From Phlebotomus papatasi (lineage: Eukaryota > Arthropoda > Insecta > Diptera > Psychodidae): a stretch of 64,000 bases of DNA. Location of the stretch: assembly GCF_024763615.1 (NCBI RefSeq), contig NW_026604428.1, forward strand, positions 124,001-188,000. Reading direction: 5' to 3'. Positions 25,401 through 39,718 of the stretch are shown here, in pieces. The first letter of the stretch is position 1; each line of letters starts with the position of its first letter. The position numbers were made by a program, and so were the translations under genes. Under the pieces are notes generated by a model. That model was not told the origin of the DNA, searched no databases, and saw only the letters and a program-made list of their open reading frames with translations.

Positions 25401-26239
25401 GATCCCACCCTTGGGAGTTTTTTAATTTTTAAAAAATGCCAAAATCTGCTCTAAAAACCGCAATTCTTAAAATTTCTCAATGAAAATCACATTAGAATAC
25501 TTCAAATAATTCTATCAATCAATTAATATCATTAGTTGAATTATTTTCTTGGAAAAATTCCCACAAAAATCATCATGATCCCACCCTTGGGAGTTTTTTT
25601 TTTTTTTAATTTTTAGAAATGCCAAAATCTGCTCTAGGAACCGCAATTCTTAAAATTTCTCAATGAAAATCACATTAGAATACTTCAAATAATTCTACCA
25701 ATCAATTAATATCATTAGTTGAATTTTTTTCTTGGAAAAATTCCCACCAAAACTCATCATGATCCCACCCTTGGGAGATTTTTTTTAATTTTTTAAAAAT
25801 GCCAAAATCTCCTCTAGAAACCGCAATTCTTAAAATTTCTCAATGAAAATCACATAAGAATACTTCAAATAATTCTACCAATCAATTAATATCATTAGTT
25901 GAATTTTTTTCTTGGAAAAATTCCCACCAAAACTCATCATGATCCCACCCTTGGGAGTTTTTTTTTTTAATTTTTTAAAAATGCCAAAATCTGCTCTAGA
26001 AACCGCAATTCTTAAAATTTCTCAATGAAAATCACATTAGAATACTTCAAATAATTCTACCAATCAATTAATATCATTAGTTGAATTTTTTTCTTGGAAA
26101 AATTCCCACCAAAAATCATCATGATCCCACCCTTGGGAGTTTTTTTTTTTTAATTTTTTAAAAATGCCAAAATCTGTTCTAGAAGCCGCAATTCTTAAAA
26201 TTTCTCAATGAAAATCTCATTAGAATACTTCAAATAATT
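22472..26239 (+). repeat. 20/21-monomer higher-order repeat, copy 1 (3768 bp)
   Basis: Twenty-one monomers with private markers: tttctaaatg (22613 region), caattgttaaa (22778), atattattag (about 23202), tctaggaacc (about 23845), caaagtctcct (24014), tctcactg with aatgtcaaaatc (about 24231), ctcgg, cctaccc (about 24513), tctaaaacc lacking one A (about 25094), a second tctaggaacc (25614 region), gggagatttt (about 25775) and ctgttc with tctcatt. All but the last are found again 3615-3766 bp downstream. A private cacataag change is at about 25852. Confidence 0.87.
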
Positions 26240-29200
26240 CTACCAATCAATTAATATCATTAGTTGAATTTTTCTTGGAAAAATTCCCACAAAAATCATC
26301 ATGATCCCACCCTTGGGAGTTTTTTTTAATTTTTTAAAAATGCCAAAATCTGCTCTAAAAACCGCAATTCTTAAAATTTCTAAATGAAAATCACATTATA
26401 ATACTTCAAATAATTCTACCAATCAATTAATATCATTAGTTGAATTATTTTCTTGGAAAAATTCCCACAAAAATCATCATGATCCCACCCTTGGGAGTTT
26501 TTTTTAATTTTTTAAAAATGCCAAAATCTGCTCTAGAAGCCGCAATTGTTAAAATTTCTCAATGAAAATCACATTAGAATACTTCAAATAATTCTACCAA
26601 TCAATTAATATCATTAGTTGAATTTTTTTCTTGGAAAAATTCCCACCAAAACTCATCATGATCCCACCCTTGGGAGTTTTTTTTAATTTTTTAAAAATGC
26701 CAAAATCTGCTCTAGAAACCGCAATTCTTAAAATTTCTCAATGAAAATCACATTAGAATACTTCAAATAATTCTACCAATCAATTAATATCATTAGTTGA
26801 ATTATTTTCTTGGAAAAATTCCCACAAAAATCATCATGATCCCACCCTTGGGAGTTTTTTTTAATTTTTTAAAAATGCCAAAATCTGCTCTAAAAACCGC
26901 AATTCTTAAAATTTCTCAATGAAAATCACATTAGAATACTTCAAATAATTCTACCAATCAATTAATATTATTAGTTGAATTATTTTCTTGGAAAAATTCC
27001 CACAAAAATCATCATGATCCCACCCTTGGGAGTTTTTTTTTAATTTTTTAAAAATGCCAAAATCTGCTCTAAAAACCGCAATTCTTAAAATTTCTCAATG
27101 AAAATCACATTAGAATACTTCAAATAATTCTACCAATCAATTAATATCATTAGTTGAATTATTTTCTTGGAAAAATTCCCACAAAAATCATCATGATCCC
27201 ACCCTTGGGAGTTTTTTTTTAATTTTTTAAAAATGCCAAAATCTGCTCTAGAAACCGCAATTCTTAAAATTTCTCAATGAAAATCACATTAGAATACTTC
27301 AAATAATTCTACCAATCAATTAATATCATTAGTTGAATTATTTTCTTGGAAAAATTCCCACAAAAATCATCATGATCCCACCCTTGGGAGTTTTTTTTTT
27401 TTTAATTTTTAGAAATGCCAAAATCTTGGGAGTTTTTTTTTTAATTTTTTAAAAATGCTCTAGGAACCGCAATTCTTAAAATTTCTCAATGAAAATCACA
27501 TTAGAATACTTCAAATAATTCTACCAATCAATTAATATCATTAGTTGAATTTTTTTCTTGGAAAAATTCCCACCAAAACTCATCATGATCCCACCCTTGG
27601 GAGTTTTTTTTTTAATTTTTTAAAAATGCCAAAGTCTCCTCTAGAAACCGCAATTCTTAAAATTTCTCAATGAAAATCACATTAGAATACTTCAAATAAT
27701 TCTACCAATCAATTAATATCATTAGTTGAATTATTTTCTTGGAAAAATTCCCACAAAAATCATCATGATCCCACCCTTGGGAGTTTTTTTTTTTAATTTT
27801 TTAAAAATGTCAAAATCTGCTCTAGAAACCGCAATTCTTAAAATTTCTCACTGAAAATCACATTAGAATACTTCAAATAATTCTACCAATCAATTAATAT
27901 CATTAGTTGAATTTTTTTCTCGGAAAAATTCCCACCAAAACTCATCATGATCCCACCCTTGGGAGTTTTTTTTAATTTTTTAAAAATGCCAAAATCTGCT
28001 CTAGAAGCCGCAATTCTTAAAATTTCTCAATGAAAATCACATTAGAATACTTCAAATAATTCTACCAATCAATTAATATCATTAGTTGAATTTTTTTCTT
28101 GGAAAAATTCCCACCAAAACTCATCATGATCCTACCCTTGGGAGTTTTTTTTTAATTTTTTAAAAATGCCAAAATCTGCTCTAGAAACCGCAATTCTTAA
28201 AATTTCTCAATGAAAATCACATTAGAATACTTCAAATAATTCTACCAATCAATTAATATCATTAGTTGAATTATTTTCTTGGAAAAATTCCCACAAAAAT
28301 CATCATGATCCCACCCTTGGGAGTTTTTTTTAATTTTTTAAAAATGCCAAAATCTGCTCTAAAAACCGCAATTCTTAAAATTTCTCAATGAAAATCACAT
28401 TAGAATACTTCAAATAATTCTACCAATCAATTAATATCATTAGTTGAATTATTTTCTTGGAAAAATTCCCACAAAAATCATCATGATCCCACCCTTGGGA
28501 GTTTTTTTTAATTTTTTAAAAATGCCAAAATCTGCTCTAGGAACCGCAATTCTTAAAATTTCTCAATGAAAATCACATTAGAATACTTCAAATAATTCTA
28601 CCAATCAATTAATATCATTAGTTGAATTATTTTCTTGGAAAAATTCCCACAAAAATCATCATGATCCCACCCTTGGGAGTTTTTTTTAATTTTTTAAAAA
28701 TGCCAAAATCTGCTCTAAAACCGCAATTCTTAAAATTTCTCAATGAAAATCACATTAGAATACTTCAAATAATTCTACCAATCAATTAATATCATTAGTT
28801 GAATTATTTTCTTGGAAAAATTCCCACAAAAATCATCATGATCCCACCCTTGGGAGTTTTTTTTTAATTTTTTAAAAATGCCAAAATCTGCTCTAGAAAC
28901 CGCAATTCTTAAAATTTCTCAATGAAAATCACATTAGAATACTTCAAATAATTCTACCAATCAATTAATATCATTAGTTGAATTTTTTCTTGGAAAAATT
29001 CCCACCAAAAATCATCATGATCCCACCCTTGGGAGTTTTTTAATTTTTAAAAAATGCCAAAATCTGCTCTAAAAACCGCAATTCTTAAAATTTCTCAATG
29101 AAAATCACATTAGAATACTTCAAATAATTCTATCAATCAATTAATATCATTAGTTGAATTATTTTCTTGGAAAAATTCCCACAAAAATCATCATGATCCC

Positions 29201-29491
29201 ACCCTTGGGAGTTTTTTTTTTTTTAATTTTTAGAAATGCCAAAATCTGCTCTAGGAACCGCAATTCTTAAAATTTCTCAATGAAAATCACATTAGAATAC
29301 TTCAAATAATTCTACCAATCAATTAATATCATTAGTTGAATTTTTTTCTTGGAAAAATTCCCACCAAAACTCATCATGATCCCACCCTTGGGAGATTTTT
29401 TTTAATTTTTTAAAAATGCCAAAATCTCCTCTAGAAACCGCAATTCTTAAAATTTCTCAATGAAAATCACATTAGAATACTTCAAATAATT
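26240..29491 (+). repeat. 20/21-monomer higher-order repeat, copy 2
   Basis: Repeats tttctaaatg (26379), caattgttaaa, atattattag (about 26966), caaagtctcct (27630), tctcactg (27849), ctcgg, cctaccc, tctaaaacc (about 28714), tctaggaacc (29231) and gggagatttt (about 29390). One gaattatttt monomer of copy 1 is missing and a short insertion is present at 27427-27457, which explains why the offset falls from 3766 to 3616 bp. The match ends after the gggagatttt monomer. Confidence 0.86.
27405..27475 (+). repeat. Template-switch-like insertion in a tctaggaacc monomer
   Basis: After agaaatgccaaaatct (from 27411) the sequence jumps back to tgggagtttt, re-copies the T tract and ttaattttttaaaaatg, then joins directly to ctctaggaacc, skipping ccaaaatctg. 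Short identities at both joins (CT before TGGGAG; TG before CTCTAGG) fit microhomology-mediated switching. The equivalent monomer of copy 1 (about 23780-23960) is normal, so the event is younger than that duplication. Confidence 0.82.
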
Positions 29492-30923
29492 CTACCAATC
29501 AATTAATATCATTAGTTGAATTTTTTTCTTGGAAAAATTCCCACCAAAACTCATCATGATCCCACCCTTGGGAGTTTTTTTTTAATTTTTTAAAAATGCC
29601 AAAATCTCCTCTAGAAACCGCAATTCTTAAAATTTCTCAATGAAAATCACATTAGAATACTTCAAATAATTCTACCAATCAATTAATATCATTAGTTGAA
29701 TTTTTTTCTTGGAAAAATTCCCACCAAAACTCATCATGATCCCACCCTTGGGAGTTTTTTTTTTAATTTTTTAAAAATGCCAAAATCTGCTCTAGAAGCG
29801 GCAATTCTTAAAATTTCTCAATGAAAATCACATTATAATACTTCATATAATTCTACCAATCAATTAATATCATTAGTTGAATTATTTTCTTGGAAAAATT
29901 CCCACCAAAAATCATCATGACCCCACCCTTGGAAGGTTTTTTTTAATTTTTTAAAAATGCCAAAATCTGCTCTAGAAACCGCAATTCTTAAAATTTCTCA
30001 ATGAAAATCACATTAGAATACTTCAAATAATTCTACCAATCAATTAATATCATTAGTTGAATGTTTTTCTTGGAAAAATTCCCACCAAAAATCATCATGA
30101 TCCCACCCTTGGGAGTTTTTTTTAATTTTTTAAAAATGCCAAAATCTGCTCTAGAAACCGCAATTCTTAAAATTTCTCAATGAAAATCACATTAGAATAC
30201 TTCAAATAATTCTACCAATCAATTAATATCATTAGTTGAATTATTTTCTTGGAAAAATTCCCACAAAAATCATCATGATCCCACCCTTGGGAGTTTTTTT
30301 TAATTTTTTAAAAATGCCAAAATCTGCTCTAAAAACCGCAATTCTTAAAATTTCTCAATGAAAATCACATTAGAATACTTCAAATAATTCTACCAATCAA
30401 TTAATATCATTAGTTGAATTATTTTCTTGGAAAAATTCCCACAAAAATCATCATGATCCCACCCTTGGGAGTTTTTTTTTAATTTTTTAAAAATGCCAAA
30501 ATCTGCTCTAAAAACCGCAATTCTTAAAATTTCTCAATGAAAATCACATTAGAATACTTCAAATAATTCTACCAATCAATTAATATCATTAGTTGAATTA
30601 TTTTCTTGGAAAAATTCCCACAAAAATCATCATGATCCCACCCTTGGGAGTTTTTTTTTAATTTTTTAAAAATGCCAAAATCTGCTCTAGAAACCGCAAT
30701 TCTTAAAATTTCTCAATGAAAATCACATTAGAATACTTCAAATAATTCTACCAATCAATTAATATCATTAGTTGAATTTTTTCTTGGAAAAATTCCCACC
30801 AAAAATCATCATGATCCCACCCTTGGGAGTTTTTTAATTTTTAAAAAATGCCAAAATCTGCTCTAAAAACCGCAATTCTTAAAATTTCTCAATGAAAATC
30901 ACATTAGAATACTTCAAATAATT
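29130..30923 (+). repeat. 10-monomer repeat unit, copy 1 (1794 bp)
   Basis: Ten monomers: tctaggaacc (29231 region); gggagatttt with ctcctc; ctcctc; tagaagcgg with attataa and catataa; gaccccacccttggaagg (about 29919); gaatgttttt (30058); two tctaaaaacc; one tagaaacc; a short-T tctaaaaacc monomer. The next tctaggaacc follows 1793-1794 bp later. The first two monomers also belong to the end of the preceding 20/21-monomer unit, so the units overlap and share ancestry. Confidence 0.83.
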
Positions 30924-32186
30924 CTATCAATCAATTAATATCATTAGTTGAATTATTTTCTTGGAAAAATTCCCACAAAAATCATCATGATCCCACCCTT
31001 GGGAGTTTTTTTTTTTTAATTTTTAGAAATGCCAAAATCTGCTCTAGGAACCGCAATTCTTAAAATTTCTCAATGAAAATCACATTAGAATACTTCAAAT
31101 AATTCTACCAATCAATTAATATCATTAGTTGAATTTTTTTCTTGGAAAAATTCCCACCAAAACTCATCATGATCCCACCCTTGGGAGTTTTTTTTTTAAT
31201 TTTTTAAAAATGCCAAAATCTCCTCTAGAAACCGCAATTCTTAAAATTTCTCAATGAAAATCACATTAGAATACTTCAAATAATTCTACCAATCAATTAA
31301 TATCATTAGTTGAATTTTTTTCTTGGAAAAATTCCCACCAAAACTCATCATGATCCCACCCTTGGGAGTTTTTTTTTTAATTTTTTAAAAATGCCAAAAT
31401 CTCCTCTAGAAACCGCAATTCTTAAAATTTCTCAATGAAAATCACATTAGAATACTTCAAATAATTCTACCAATCAATTAATATCATTAGTTGAATTTTT
31501 TTCTTGGAAAAATTCCCACCAAAACTCATCATGATCCCACCCTTGGGAGTTTTTTTTTTAATTTTTTAAAAATGCCAAAATCTGCTCTAGAAGCGGCAAT
31601 TCTTAAAATTTCTCAATGAAAATCACATTATAATACTTCATATAATTCTACCAATCAATTAATATCATTAGTTGAATTATTTTCTTGGAAAAATTCCCAC
31701 CAAAAATCATCATGACCCCACCCTTGGAAGGTTTTTTTTTAATTTTTTAAAAATGCCAAAATCTGCTCTAGAAACCGCAATTCTTAAAATTTCTCAATGA
31801 AAATCACATTAGAATACTTCAAATAATTCTACCAATCAATTAATATCATTAGTTGAATGTTTTTCTTGGAAAAATTCCCACCAAAAATCATCATGATCCC
31901 ACCCTTGGGAGTTTTTTTTTAATTTTTTAAAAATGCCAAAATCTGCTCTAGAAGCCGCAATTCTTAAAATTTCTCAATGAAAATCACATTAGAATACTTC
32001 AAATAATTCTACCAATCAATTAATATCATTAGTTGAATTATTTTCTTGGAAAAATTCCCACAAAAATCATCATGATCCCACCCTTGGGAGTTTTTTTTAA
32101 TTTTTTAAAAATGCAAAAATCTGCTCTAAAAACCGCAATTCTTAAAATTTCTCAATGAAAATCACATTAGAATACTTCAAATAATT
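30924..32186 (+). repeat. 10-monomer repeat unit, partial copy 2 (7 monomers)
   Basis: Matches the first seven monomers of the preceding unit, with gaccccacccttggaagg at about 31714 and gaatgttttt at 31854 (offset 1795-1796 bp). The gggagatttt change is not shared, and a private atgcaaaaat is seen at about 32111. Confidence 0.82.
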
Positions 32187-33800
32187 CTACCAATCAATTA
32201 ATATCATTAGTTGAATTATTTTCTTGGAAAAATTCCCACAAAAATCATCATGATCCCACCCTTGGGAGTTTTTTTTTTTATTTTTTTAAAAATGCCAAAA
32301 TCTGCTCTAGAAACCGCAATTCTTAAAATTTCTCAATGAAAATCACATTAGAATACTTCAAATAATTCTACCAATCAATTAATATCATTAGTTGAATTTT
32401 TTTCTTGGAAAAATTCCCACCAAAAATCATCATGATCCCACCCTTGGGAGTTTTTTTTTTATTTTTTAAAAATGCCAAAATCTGTTCTAGAAGCCGCAAT
32501 TCTTAAAATTTCTCAATGAAAATCACATTAGAATACTTCAAGTAATTCTACCAATCAATTAATATCATTAGTTGAATTTTTTCTTGGAAAAATTCCCACA
32601 AAAATCATCATGATCCCACCCTTGGGAGTTTTTTTTAATTTTTTAAAAATGCCAAAATCTGCTCTAAAAACCGCAATTCTTAAAATTTCTCAATGAAAAT
32701 CACATTAGAATACTTCAAATAATTCTACCAATCAATTAATATCATTAGTTGAATTATTTTCTTGGAAAAATTCCCACAAAAATCATCATGATCCCACCCT
32801 TGGGAGTTTTTTTTTAATTTTTTAAAAATGTCAAAATCTGCTCTAGAAACCGCAATTCTTAAAATTTCTCACTGAAAATCACATTAGAATACTTCAAATA
32901 ATTCTACCAATCAATTAATATCATTAGTTGAATTTTTTTCTCGGAAAAATTCCCACCAAAACTCATCATTATCCCACCCTTGGGAGTTTTTTTTAATTTT
33001 TTAAAAATGCCAAAATCTGCTCTAGAAGCCGCAATTCTTAAAATTTCTCAATGAAAATCACATTAGAATACTTCAAATAATTCTACCAATCAATTAATAT
33101 CATTAGTTGAATTTTTTTCTTGGAAAAATTCCCACCAAAACTCATCATGATCCCACCCTTGGGAGTTTTTTTTAATTTTTTAAAAATGCCAAAATCTGCT
33201 CTAGAAACCGCAATTCTTAAAATTTCTCAATGAAAATCACATTAGAATACTTCAAATAATTCTACCAATCAATTAATATCATTAGTTGAATTTTTTTCTT
33301 GGAAAAATTCCCACCAAAAATCATCATGATCCCACCCTTGGGAGTTTTTTTTTAATTTTTTAAAAACGCCAAAATCTGCTCTAGAAGCGGCAATTCTTAA
33401 AATTTCTCAATGAAAATCACATTATAATACTTCATATAATTCTACCAATCAATTAATATCATTAGTTGAATTATTTTCTTGGAAAAATTCCCACCAAAAA
33501 TCATCATGACCCCACCCTTGGAAGGTTTTTTTTAATTTTTTAAAAATGCCAAAATCTGCTCTAGAAACCGCAATTCTTAAAATTTCTCAATGAAAATCAC
33601 ATTAGAATACTTCAAATAATTCTACCAATCAATTAATATCATTAGTTGAATTTTTTTCTTGGAAAAATTCCCACCAAAACTCATCATGATCCCACCCTTG
33701 GGAGTTTTTTTTAATTTTTTAAAAATGCCAAAATCTGCTCTAGAAACCGCAATTCTTAAAATTTCTCAATGAAAATCACATTAGAATACTTCAAATAATT
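32187..33800 (+). repeat. Nine linking monomers
   Basis: Regular monomers between duplicated blocks. Markers include ctgttc with tcacatt, a private caagtaatt (32539), aatgtcaaaatc with tctcactg (about 32870) followed by ctcgg with catcattatccc (about 32968), then aaaacgcc with tagaagcgg (33366) and gaccccacccttggaagg (about 33508). The aaaacgcc variant first appears here and then recurs in the next block. Confidence 0.75.
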
Positions 33801-36800
33801 CTACCAATCAATTAATATCATTAGTTGAATTATTTTCTTGGAAAAATTCCCACAAAAATCATCATGATCCCACCCTTGGGAGTTTTTTTTAATTTTTTAA
33901 AAATGCCAAAATCTGCTCTAGAAACCGCAATTCTTAAAATTTCTCACTGAAAATCACATTAGAATACTTCAAATAATTCTACCAATCAATTAATATCATT
34001 AGTTGAATTTTTTTCTTGGAAAAATTCCCACCAAAAATCATCATGATCCCACCCTTGGGAGTTTTTTTTTAATTTTTTAAAAACGCCAAAATCTGCTCTA
34101 GAAGCGGCAATTCTTAAAATTTCTCAATGAAAATCACATTATAATACTTCATATAATTCTACCAATCAATTAATATCATTAGTTGAATTATTTTCTTGGA
34201 AAAATTCCCACAAAAATCATCATGATCCCACCCTTGGGAGTTTTTTTTAATTTTTTAAAAATGCCAAAATCTGCTCTAGAAACCGCAATTCTTAAAATTT
34301 CTCAATGAAAATCACATTATAATACTTCATATAATTCTACCAATCAATTAATATCATTAGTTGAATTATTTTCTTGGAAAAATTCCCACCAAAAATCATC
34401 ATGACCCCACCATTGGAATGTTCTTTTTAATTTTTTAAAAATGCCAAAATCTGCTCTAGAAACCGCAATTCTTAAAATTTCTCAATGAAAATCACATTAG
34501 AATACTTCAAATAATTCTACCAATCAATTAATATCATTAGTTGAATTTTTTTCTTGGGAAAATTCCCACCAAAACTCATCATGATCCCACCCTTGGGAGT
34601 TTTTTTTAATTTTTTAAAAATGCCAAAATCTGCTCTAGAAACCGCAATTCTTAAAATTTCTCAATGAAAATCACATTAGAATACTTCAAATAATTCTATC
34701 AATCAATTAATATCATTAGTTGAATTATTTTCTTGGAAAAATTCCCACCAAAAATCATCATGATCCCACCCTTGGGAGTTTTTTTTAATTTTTTAAAAAT
34801 GCCAAAATCTGCTCTAGAAACCGCAATTCTTAAAATTTCTCACTGAAAATCACATTAGAATACTTCAAATAATTCTACCAATCAATTAATATCATTAGTT
34901 GAATTTTTTTCTCGGAAAAATTCCCACCAAAACTCATCATGATCCCACCCTTGGGAGTTTTTTTTAATTTTTTAAAAATGCCAAAATCTGCTCTAGAAGC
35001 CGCAATTCTTAAAATTTCTCAATGAAAATCACATTAGAATACTTCAAATAATTCTACCAATCAATTAATATCATTAGTTGAATTTTTTTCTTGGAAAAAT
35101 TCCCACCAAAACTCATCATGATCCCACCCTTGGGAGTTTTTTTTAATTTTTTAAAAATGCCAAAATCTGCTCTAGAAACCGCAATTCTTAAAATTTCTCA
35201 ATGAAAATCACATTAGAATACTTCAAATAATTCTACCAATCAATTAATATCATTAGTTGAATTTTTTTCTTGGAAAAATTCCCACCAAAAATCATCATGA
35301 TCCCACCCTTGGGAGTTTTTTTTTAATTTTTTAAAAATGCCAAAATCTGCTCTAGAAGCCGCAATTCTTAAAATTTCTCAATGAAAATCACATTATAATA
35401 CTTCATATAATTCTACCAATCAATTAATATCATTAGTTGAATTATTTTCTTGGAAAAATTCCCACCAAAAATCATCATGACCCCACCCTTGGAAGGTTTT
35501 TTTTAATTTTTTAAAAATGCCAAAATCTGCTCTAGAAACCGCAATTCTTAAAATTTCTCAATGAAAATCACATTAGAATACTTCAAATAATTCTACCAAT
35601 CAATTAATATCATTAGTTGAATTTTTTTCTTGGAAAAATTCCCACCAAAAATCATCATGATCCCACCCTTGGGAGTTTTTTTTTAATTTTTTAAAAATGC
35701 CAAAATCTGCTCTAGAAGCCGCAATTCTTAAAATTTCTCAATGAAAATCACATTAGAATACTTCAAATAATTCTACCAATCAATTAATATCATTAGTTGA
35801 ATTATTTTCTTGGAAAAATTCCCACAAAAATCATCATGATCCCACCCTTGGGAGTTTTTTTTAATTTTTTAAAAATGCCAAAATCTGCTCTAGAAACCGC
35901 AATTCTTAAAATTTCTCACTGAAAATCACATTAGAATACTTCAAATAATTCTACCAATCAATTAATATCATTAGTTGAATTTTTTTCTCGGAAAAATTCC
36001 CACCAAAACTCATCATGATCCCACCCTTGGGAGTTTTTTTTAATTTTTTAAAAATGCCAAAATCTGCTCTAGAAGCCGCAATTCTTAAAATTTCTCAATG
36101 AAAATCACATTAGAATACTTCAAATAATTCTACCAATCAATTAATATCATTAGTTGAATTTTTTTCTTGGAAAAATTCCCACCAAAACTCATCATGATCC
36201 CACCCTTGGGAGTTTTTTTTAATTTTTTAAAAATGCCAAAATCTGCTCTAGAAACCGCAATTCTTAAAATTTCTCAATGAAAATCACATTAGAATACTTC
36301 AAATAATTCTACCAATCAATTAATATCATTAGTTGAATTTTTTTCTTGGAAAAATTCCCACAAAAATCATCATGATCCCACCCTTGGGAGTTTTTTTTAA
36401 TTTTTTAAAAATGCCAAAATCTGCTCTAGAAACCGCAATTCTTAAAATTTCTCACTGAAAATCACATTAGAATACTTCATATAATTCTACCAATCAATTA
36501 ATATCATTAGTTGAATTTTTTTCTCGGAAAAATTCCCACCAAAACTCATCATGATCCCACCCTTGGGAGTTTTTTTTAATTTTTTAAAAATGCCAAAATC
36601 TGCTCTAGAAGCCGCAATTCTTAAAATTTCTCAATGAAAATCACATTAGAATACTTCAAATAATTCTACCAATCAATTAATATCATTAGTTGAATTTTTT
36701 TCTTGGAAAAATTCCCACCAAAACTCATCATGATCCCACCCTTGGGAGTTTTTTTTAATTTTTTAAAACTGCCAAAATCTGCTCTAGAAACCGCAATTCT

Positions 36801-38283
36801 TAAAATTTCTCAATGAAAATCACATTAGAATACTTCAAATAATTCTACCAATCAATTAATATCATTAGTTGAATTTTTTTCTTGGAAAAATTCCCACCAA
36901 AAATCATCATGATCCCACCCTTGGGAGTTTTTTTTTAATTTTTTAAAAATGCCAAAATCTGCTCTAGAAGCGGCAATTCTTAAAATTTCTCAATGAAAAT
37001 CACATTATAATACTTCATATAATTCTACCAATCAATTAATATCATTAGTTGAATTATTTTCTTGGAAAAATTCCCACCAAAAATCATCATGACCCCACCC
37101 TTGGAAGGTTTTTTTTAATTTTTTAAAAATGCCAAAATCTGCTCTAGAAACCGCAATTCTTAAAATTTCTCAATGAAAATCACATTAGAATACTTCAAAT
37201 AATTCTACCAATCAATTAATATCATTAGTTGAATTTTTTTCTTGGAAAAATTCCCACCAAAAATCATCATGATCCCACCCTTGGGAGTTTTTTTTTAATT
37301 TTTTAAAAATGCCAAAATCTGCTCTAGAAGCCGCAATTCTTAAAATTTCTCAATGAAAATCACATTAGAATACTTCAAATAATTCTACCAATCAATTAAT
37401 ATCATTAGTTGAATTATTTTCTTGGAAAAATTCCCACAAAAATCATCATGATCCCACCCTTGGGAGTTTTTTTTAATTTTTTAAAAATGCCAAAATCTGC
37501 TCTAAAAACCGCAATTCTTAAAATTTCTCAATGAAAATCACATTAGAATAATTCAAATAATTCTACCAATCAATTAATATCATTAGTTGAATTATTTTCT
37601 TGGAAAAATTCCCACAAAAATCATCATGATCCCACCCTTGGGAGTTTTTTTTTTAATTTTTTAAAAATGCCAAAATCTGCTCTAGAAACCGCAATTCTTA
37701 AAATTTCTCAATGAAAATCACATTAGAATACTTCAAATAATTCTACCAATCAATTAATATCATTAGTTGAATTTTTTTCTTGGAAAAATTCCCACCAAAA
37801 ATCATCATGATCCCACCCTTGGGAGTTTTTTTTTTTTAATTTTTTAAAAATGCCAAAATCTGTTCTAGAAGCCGCAATTCTTAAAATTTCTCAATGAAAA
37901 TCTCATTAGAATACTTCAAATAATTCTACCAATCAATAAATATCATTAGTTGAATTTTTTTCTTGGAAAAATTCCCACCAAAACTCATCATGATCCCACC
38001 CTTGGGAGTTTTTTTTAATTTTTTAAAAATGCCAAAATCTGCTCTAGAAACCGCAATTCTTAAAATTTCTCAATGAAAATCACATTAGAATACTTCAAAT
38101 AATTCTACCAATCAATTAATATCATTAGTTGAATTTTTTTCTTGGAAAAATTCCCACCAAAACTCATCATGATCCCACCCTTGGGAGTTTTTTTTAATTT
38201 TTTAAAAATGCCAAAATCTGCTCTAGAAACCGCAATTCTTAAAATTTCTCAATGAAAATCACATTAGAATACTTCAAATAATT
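33801..38283 (+). repeat. 25/30-monomer higher-order repeat, copy 1 (4483 bp)
   Basis: Twenty-five monomers starting with tctcactg (33943) and aaaacgcc (34083), then a gacccc monomer with the derived ending ttggaatgttc (34413), three tctcactg/ctcgg pairs (34842, 35917, 36451 regions), ttttaaaactgcc (36761), two further gacccc monomers (about 35480 and 37091), a private tagaataattc (about 37546) and ctgttc with tctcatt (about 37860). Nearly all recur downstream. Within this block a smaller internal repetition of tctcactg, ctcgg, tagaagcc is visible. Confidence 0.85.
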
Positions 38284-39718
38284 CTACCAATCAATTAATA
38301 TCATTAGTTGAATTATTTTCTTGGAAAAATTCCCACAAAAATCATCATGATCCCACCCTTGGGAGTTTTTTTTAATTTTTTAAAAATGCCAAAATCTGCT
38401 CTAGAAACCGCAATTCTTAAAATTTCTCACTGAAAATCACATTAGAATACTTCAAATAATTCTACCAATCAATTAATATCATTAGTTGAATTTTTTTCTT
38501 GGAAAAATTCCCACCAAAAATCATCATGATCCCACCCTTGGGAGTTTTTTTTTAATTTTTTAAAAACGCCAAAATCTGCTCTAGAAGCGGCAATTCTTAA
38601 AATTTCTCAATGAAAATCACATTATAATACTTCATATAATTCTACCAATCAATTAATATCATTAGTTGAATTATTTTCTTGGAAAAATTCCCACAAAAAT
38701 CATCATGATCCCACCCTTGGGAGTTTTTTTTAATTTTTTAAAAATGCCAAAATCTGCTCTAGAAACCGCAATTCTTAAAATTTCTCAATGAAAATCACAT
38801 TATAATACTTCATATAATTCTACCAATCAATTAATATCATTAGTTGAATTATTTTCTTGGAAAAATTCCCACCAAAAATCATCATGACCCCACCCTTGGA
38901 ATGTTCTTTTTAATTTTTTAAAAATGCCAAAATCTGCTCTAGAAACCGCAATTCTTAAAATTTCTCAATGAAAATCACATTAGAATACTTCAAATAATTC
39001 TACCAATCAATTAATATCATTAGTTGAATTTTTTCTTGGAAAAATTCCCACCAAAACTCATCATGATCCCACCCTTGGGAGTTTTTTTTAATTTTTTAAA
39101 AATGCCAAAATCTGCTCTAGAAACCGCAATTCTTAAAATTTCTCAATGAAAATCACATTAGAATACTTCAAATAATTCTATCAATCAATTAATATCATTA
39201 GTTGAATTATTTTCTTGGAAAAATTCCCACAAAAATCATCATGATCCCACCCTTGGGAGTTTTTTTTAATTTTTTAAAAATGCCAAAATCTGCTCTAGAA
39301 ACCGCAATTCTTAAAATTTCTCAATGAAAATCACATTAGAATACTTCAAATAATTCTACCAATCAATTAATATCATTAGTTGAATTATTTTCTTGGAAAA
39401 ATTCCCACAAAAATCATCATGATCCCACCCTTGGGAGTTTTTTTTAATTTTTTAAAAATGCCAAAATCTGCTCTAGAAACCGCAATTCTTAAAATTTCTC
39501 AATGAAAATCACATTATAATACTTCGTATAATTCTACCAATCAATTAATATCATTAGTTGAATTATTTTCTTGGAAAAATTCCCACAAAAATCATCATGA
39601 TCCCACCCTTGGGAGTTTTTTTTAATTTTTTAAAAATGCCAAAATCTGCTCTAGAAACCGCAATTCTTAAAATTTCTCAATGAAAATCACATTAGAATAC
39701 TTCAAATAATTCTACCAA

